Assembly (NCBI RefSeq): GCF_016405965.1
Contig: NZ_JAEFCD010000001.1
Location: forward strand, 320,530-384,529
Direction: 5' to 3'
Source: Alteromonas sp. IB21
GTDB taxonomy: Bacteria; Pseudomonadota; Gammaproteobacteria; Enterobacterales; Alteromonadaceae
Length of the DNA stretch: 64,000 nt
Part shown: positions 63,101 to 64,000 of the stretch, in pieces
Position numbering within the stretch: the stretch's first letter is position 1
Layout of the letters: the number at the start of each line of letters is the position of its first letter
Position numbers and translations under genes: made by a program
Notes under the pieces: generated by a model
Told to the model about the DNA's origin: nothing
What the model saw: the letters and a program-made list of their open reading frames with translations, nothing else
Database searches by the model: none

Positions 63101-64000
63101 GTCGACAGTGCGGGTAATACGCAAACCTTTGCCGCTACGGTACAAACCAACGGCAGTTTTTCAGCCAACGTACCTTCACCACTAGCTGAAGGTGACTATA
63201 CGGTTACCGCAACCGCTCAAGACGCGGCAGGTAACCAAGGTTCTGATTCTGAAACGGGTGGCAGCGTAGATACCACAGCGCCCGTTATCACCCTAGATCC
63301 GCTTGGTACAGGTAACGATAACACGCCTACCATTAGCGGAAATACCGACCTAGCCGCAGGAAGCACAGTAACTATCACAGTAACTGACAGTGTTGGCACT
63401 GTGCAGACGTTTACTGCAACTGTTGATGGTAATGGCGACTTCAGTGCAGATGTGCCTAATCCTATGGCTGACGGAAACTTCGACGTTACTGCAACGGCGA
63501 CTGATGCTGCAGGCAATACCGCTACAGATACAGTGAGTGGCGACATAAACTCTGCCGCGCCCACCCTATCCCTAGACCCCCTTGTGTCGGGCAACGACAC
63601 AACGCCGACTATTTCAGGTGAAACCGATTTAGCGCCAGGTAGCAATGTCACGCTAACCGTGACCGACAGTGCTGGAAACACACAAACATTCAGTGCCATA
63701 GTGCAAGGCGATGGAAGCTTTACGGCTGATGTTCCTGCAAGCTTACCTGAAGGTGACTATTCTGTTACTGCGACCGCCACAGACGGCGCTGGCAACAGTG
63801 CATCGGTAACCGAAAATGGCGGTAACATCGATATTACAGCCCCATCGATAACCATCGATACACAAGGGCTTGGCAATGATGCAACGCCGTCTATCTCTGG
63901 CACCACAGACCTCAATGCTGGCGACACAGTTAGCATAAGCGTGACAGACAACGCTGGTAATACCCAAACATTCACAGCAACTGTTCAAAACGATGGTACT
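57125..64000 (+). CDS. lapA: Giant LapA-type RTX-like adhesin, 5' part (runs off window)
   Basis: The frame is open from ATG 57125 to the window end, 2292 codons without a stop. Residues 1-127 are the LapA N-terminal retention module (start MAEVTVVEVNGEASLVRGDT). The LapG cleavage motif TAAG is at residues 128-131. From about residue 195 on there are about 23 tandem Ig-like repeats of 93 residues, each with a D-T-T-P-T-L/I-S-G-T-T-D motif and GSTVTLTVTDSAGNTQ. The Asp/Asn-rich turns suggest calcium binding. RTX repeats and the secretion signal, expected at the C terminus, lie outside the window. It is exported by LapBCE and kept at the surface by its N terminus until LapG cuts it. Confidence 0.93.
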   Translation, partial: MAEVTVVEVNGEASLVRGDTGELVNVTVGMTVAEGNVLNVSPDGFVTVSVDGEFRTLPAGQSVTFPLHLDFTEKNSDDEFAVFDESVDELAALLDGVENIEGNAQEGDADFLDVLAGEGDILESLEATAAGLDGGAGSDGGSNFVRVDRINEEVDPVGFQFDQSGNGNNDVMPVDFSGTGEQAQDISLTLDAIGLTSDTTPTLSGITSAIPGSTVTLTVTDSAGNTQVVTAIVQDDGTFSVDVPNALADGEFTVDATVLEPTGNTADSFTNGEIDATAPTITINAPSSDNDTTPTLSGTTDATPGSTVTLTITDSAGNTQSVTAIVQADGTYSADVPAELAEGEFTVNASVTDEAGNTATADTTGEIDTTPPSITIDAPALDNDTTPTLSGTTDATPGSTVTLNITDSAGNTQTVTAIVQADGTYSVDVPEELAEGEFTVNASVTDEAGNTATADTTGEIDTTAPSITINEPALDNDTTPTLSGTTDATPGSTVTLTITDSAGNTQTVTAIVQADGTYSIDVPEELAEGEFTVNASVTDEAGNTATADTIGVIDTTAPSITIDTIATGNDTTQTLSGTTDATPGNTVTLTITDSAGNTQTVTATVQADGTYSVDVPAELAEGEFTVNASVTDEAGNTATTDTTGVIDTTAPSITIDTIATGNDTTPTLSGTTDATPGSTVTLTITDSAGNTQTVTAIVQADGTYSVDVPEELAEGELTVNASVTDEAGNTETADTTGVIDTTAPSITIDTIATGNDTTPTLSGTTDAAPGSTVTLTITDSAGVTQTVTAIVQADGTYSVDVPAELAEGEFTVNASVTDEAGNTANADAQVAIDVTAPNISLNDPGINGDATPTLSGLTDAVPGSTIALTVTDSAGVTQTFTTTVLADGTFTVEVPNAVAEGTYSVTAEVTDGAGNTAQATASGDYDSTSPSTTVNQPAPTNDTTPNVSGETDAPPGSEVVIVVTDSEGNEQTIVTTVGADGTFNEDVPAELSEGEYTVDVTVTTPAGNSSTTTATGEIDTTAPALSLDPQTDGSDTTPTISGSTDLPPGSTVTIAVTDSAGNTQTIDAIVDENGAFSVDVQTPLTEGEYTVEASATDEAGNTTTVTENGGNIDTQAPTISLEPLGTGNDTTPSISGSTNLEAGSTVTLTVTDSAGNSQTFTATVDANGEFSADVPAELADGDYNVEATATDAAGNSASTSQTGTVDSNAPSLTLDPLGDDNGTTPTISGTTDLPAGSTVTLSVTDALGNTQTFTATVDGSGNFSVDVPNPLAEGEYSVTATATDGDGNTTTVTDNGGVVDTTAPTLTLENPGSTGDTTPTLSGTTDLPEGSTVTLVVTDSAGNTQTINTLVDANGSFSVDVPNALADGDFTVTATATDSAGNTANANTTGSVDSEAPLLTLDTQGATSDVTPTITGTTDVAPGTLVTITVVDANGNSQSFQAAVQADGTFSADVPNALAEGDFTVSATVSDAQGNTATANETNGSIDTQAPIVTVNPLDSGNDTTPVISGNTDLPEGAVVVITVTDSNGDTQTINALVDADGNFATEVLSPLPEGDYSVEVTATDDAGNSTTATEDGGNIDTTAPVLTLNPQGTGNDETPNISGSTDLAPGSTVTLTVTDSAGNTQTFDAIVDANGDFSADVPNAIPDGSYTVTASASDDAGNTTTTSDTGTLNTSAPALTLDAQVTVSDTTPTISGTTDLPAGSTVTLFVTDSVGNTQTFTALVDASGNFSADVPAPLAEGDYSVTATATDSNGNSASVTDNNGIVDTVAPVISLDALGSNNDTTPTISGTTDLAAGESVTLSITDNAGNTQTVTATVDANGNFTVDVPAALAEGDYTVTATATDDAGNSASANATGTIDTTAPTLTLDPQGLGNDTTPTISGSTDLAEGSVVSLVITDSAGNIQTVTATVDAAGNFTVDVPAALAEGSYSVEATATDEAGNSTSVLDNSGVIDITPPELNLDELTPENNATPTISGTTNLPAGAIVTLTVVDSAGNTQTFAATVQTNGSFSANVPSPLAEGDYTVTATAQDAAGNQGSDSETGGSVDTTAPVITLDPLGTGNDNTPTISGNTDLAAGSTVTITVTDSVGTVQTFTATVDGNGDFSADVPNPMADGNFDVTATATDAAGNTATDTVSGDINSAAPTLSLDPLVSGNDTTPTISGETDLAPGSNVTLTVTDSAGNTQTFSAIVQGDGSFTADVPASLPEGDYSVTATATDGAGNSASVTENGGNIDITAPSITIDTQGLGNDATPSISGTTDLNAGDTVSISVTDNAGNTQTFTATVQNDGT
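57506..57517 (+). other. LapG cleavage site (TAAG) in adhesin
   Basis: Codons for Thr-Ala-Ala-Gly at residues 128-131, preceded by an acidic stretch and followed by a Gly-rich one. This is the motif and position at which LapG cuts LapA in Pseudomonas fluorescens. Confidence 0.8.
57737..64000 (+). repeat. Tandem 279-bp repeats of the adhesin gene
   Basis: The core motif recurs with exact 279-bp spacing at 57737, 58016, 58295, 58574, 58853, 59132, 59411 and 59690. It then continues with near-279-bp spacing to the end, giving about 23 units. Units between about 58016 and 59690 are nearly identical at DNA level; later ones are diverged. Confidence 0.9.

Noticed and set aside
57079..63988. Many open frames of 60-290 codons on the minus strand opposite the adhesin, with repeated Val/Leu/Pro-rich products
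   Set aside because: They repeat with the 279-bp unit of the plus-strand gene and reflect its codon pattern. They lack ribosome-binding sites, and the plus frame is the obvious coding one.
1..64000. CRISPR arrays, tRNA or rRNA genes and insertion sequences
   Set aside because: I found no regularly spaced short repeats, no tRNA-like or rRNA-like stretch and no transposase frame. The only long tandem repeat is inside the adhesin gene.

Overview
The window reads as a chromosomal segment of a marine gammaproteobacterium of the Alteromonadales, most likely Alteromonas or a close relative. The evidence is the single-polar-flagellum gene order (cheV-cheR-flgBCDEFGHIJKL, three short flagellins, flaG-fliD-fliS-fliT, flgA-flgM-flgN, flgP, flgT), sigma-54 and sigma-28 promoters in the expected places, and a moderately AT-leaning composition. 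The genus is inferred; no rRNA or other marker gene is present.

Region 1 (65-22942) is a surface-modification island next to the flagellins. On the plus strand (2414-7896) lies a tightly coupled operon: a protein of unknown function, a formyltransferase-like protein, an APS-kinase-like protein, a PEP-synthase-like kinase, a class I glutamine amidotransferase and a sugar-type nucleotidyltransferase. The last four match the four enzyme families that make cytidine diphosphoramidate for the O-methyl phosphoramidate of Campylobacter jejuni capsule (Cj1415-Cj1418). The opposite unit (65-2103) encodes a GT8 glycosyltransferase and a methyltransferase. The 310-bp divergent region holds two back-to-back sigma-28-type promoters, which ties phosphoramidate synthesis to late flagellar gene expression. 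This is the strongest candidate for an undescribed system. The minus strand (8031-13313) carries a CDP-sugar pathway (rfbF, rfbG, 3,5-epimerase, C-methyltransferase, NAD-dependent reductase or epimerase, CmcI-like methyltransferase) predicted to make a C-methylated 6-deoxyhexose. Upstream of it (13412-22942) are three GT2-type transferases, a possible CDP-glycerol-type transferase and a very large MAF flagellin glycosyltransferase. Five proteins of the island share a small Rossmann-like module, four at the C terminus and one at the N terminus.

Region 2 (23117-45851) is the flagellar cluster: fliT-like, fliS, fliD and flaG, three flagellin genes with separate promoters, leaders and terminators, a sialidase-like beta-propeller gene, then flgL back to flgB, cheR, cheV, and divergently flgA, flgM, flgN. 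Sigma-28 sites precede flagellins 1 and 3 and flgM. Sigma-54 sites precede flgB, flgF and flgT. FlgP (minus) and FlgT (plus) follow at 45984-48045.

Region 3 (48200-64000) is a complete Lap-type cyclic-di-GMP-controlled adhesion system: the periplasmic protease LapG and receptor LapD (plus strand), a CsgD/LuxR-type regulator, LapC, LapB and a LapE-type TolC protein fused to an OmpA domain (minus strand), and the start of a giant LapA-type adhesin (plus strand). The adhesin has a TAAG LapG site and about 23 tandem 93-residue Ig-like repeats before it runs off the window.

Taken together, the window encodes the motility machine, enzymes that probably decorate its filament, and the adhesin system that switches the cell from swimming to attachment.
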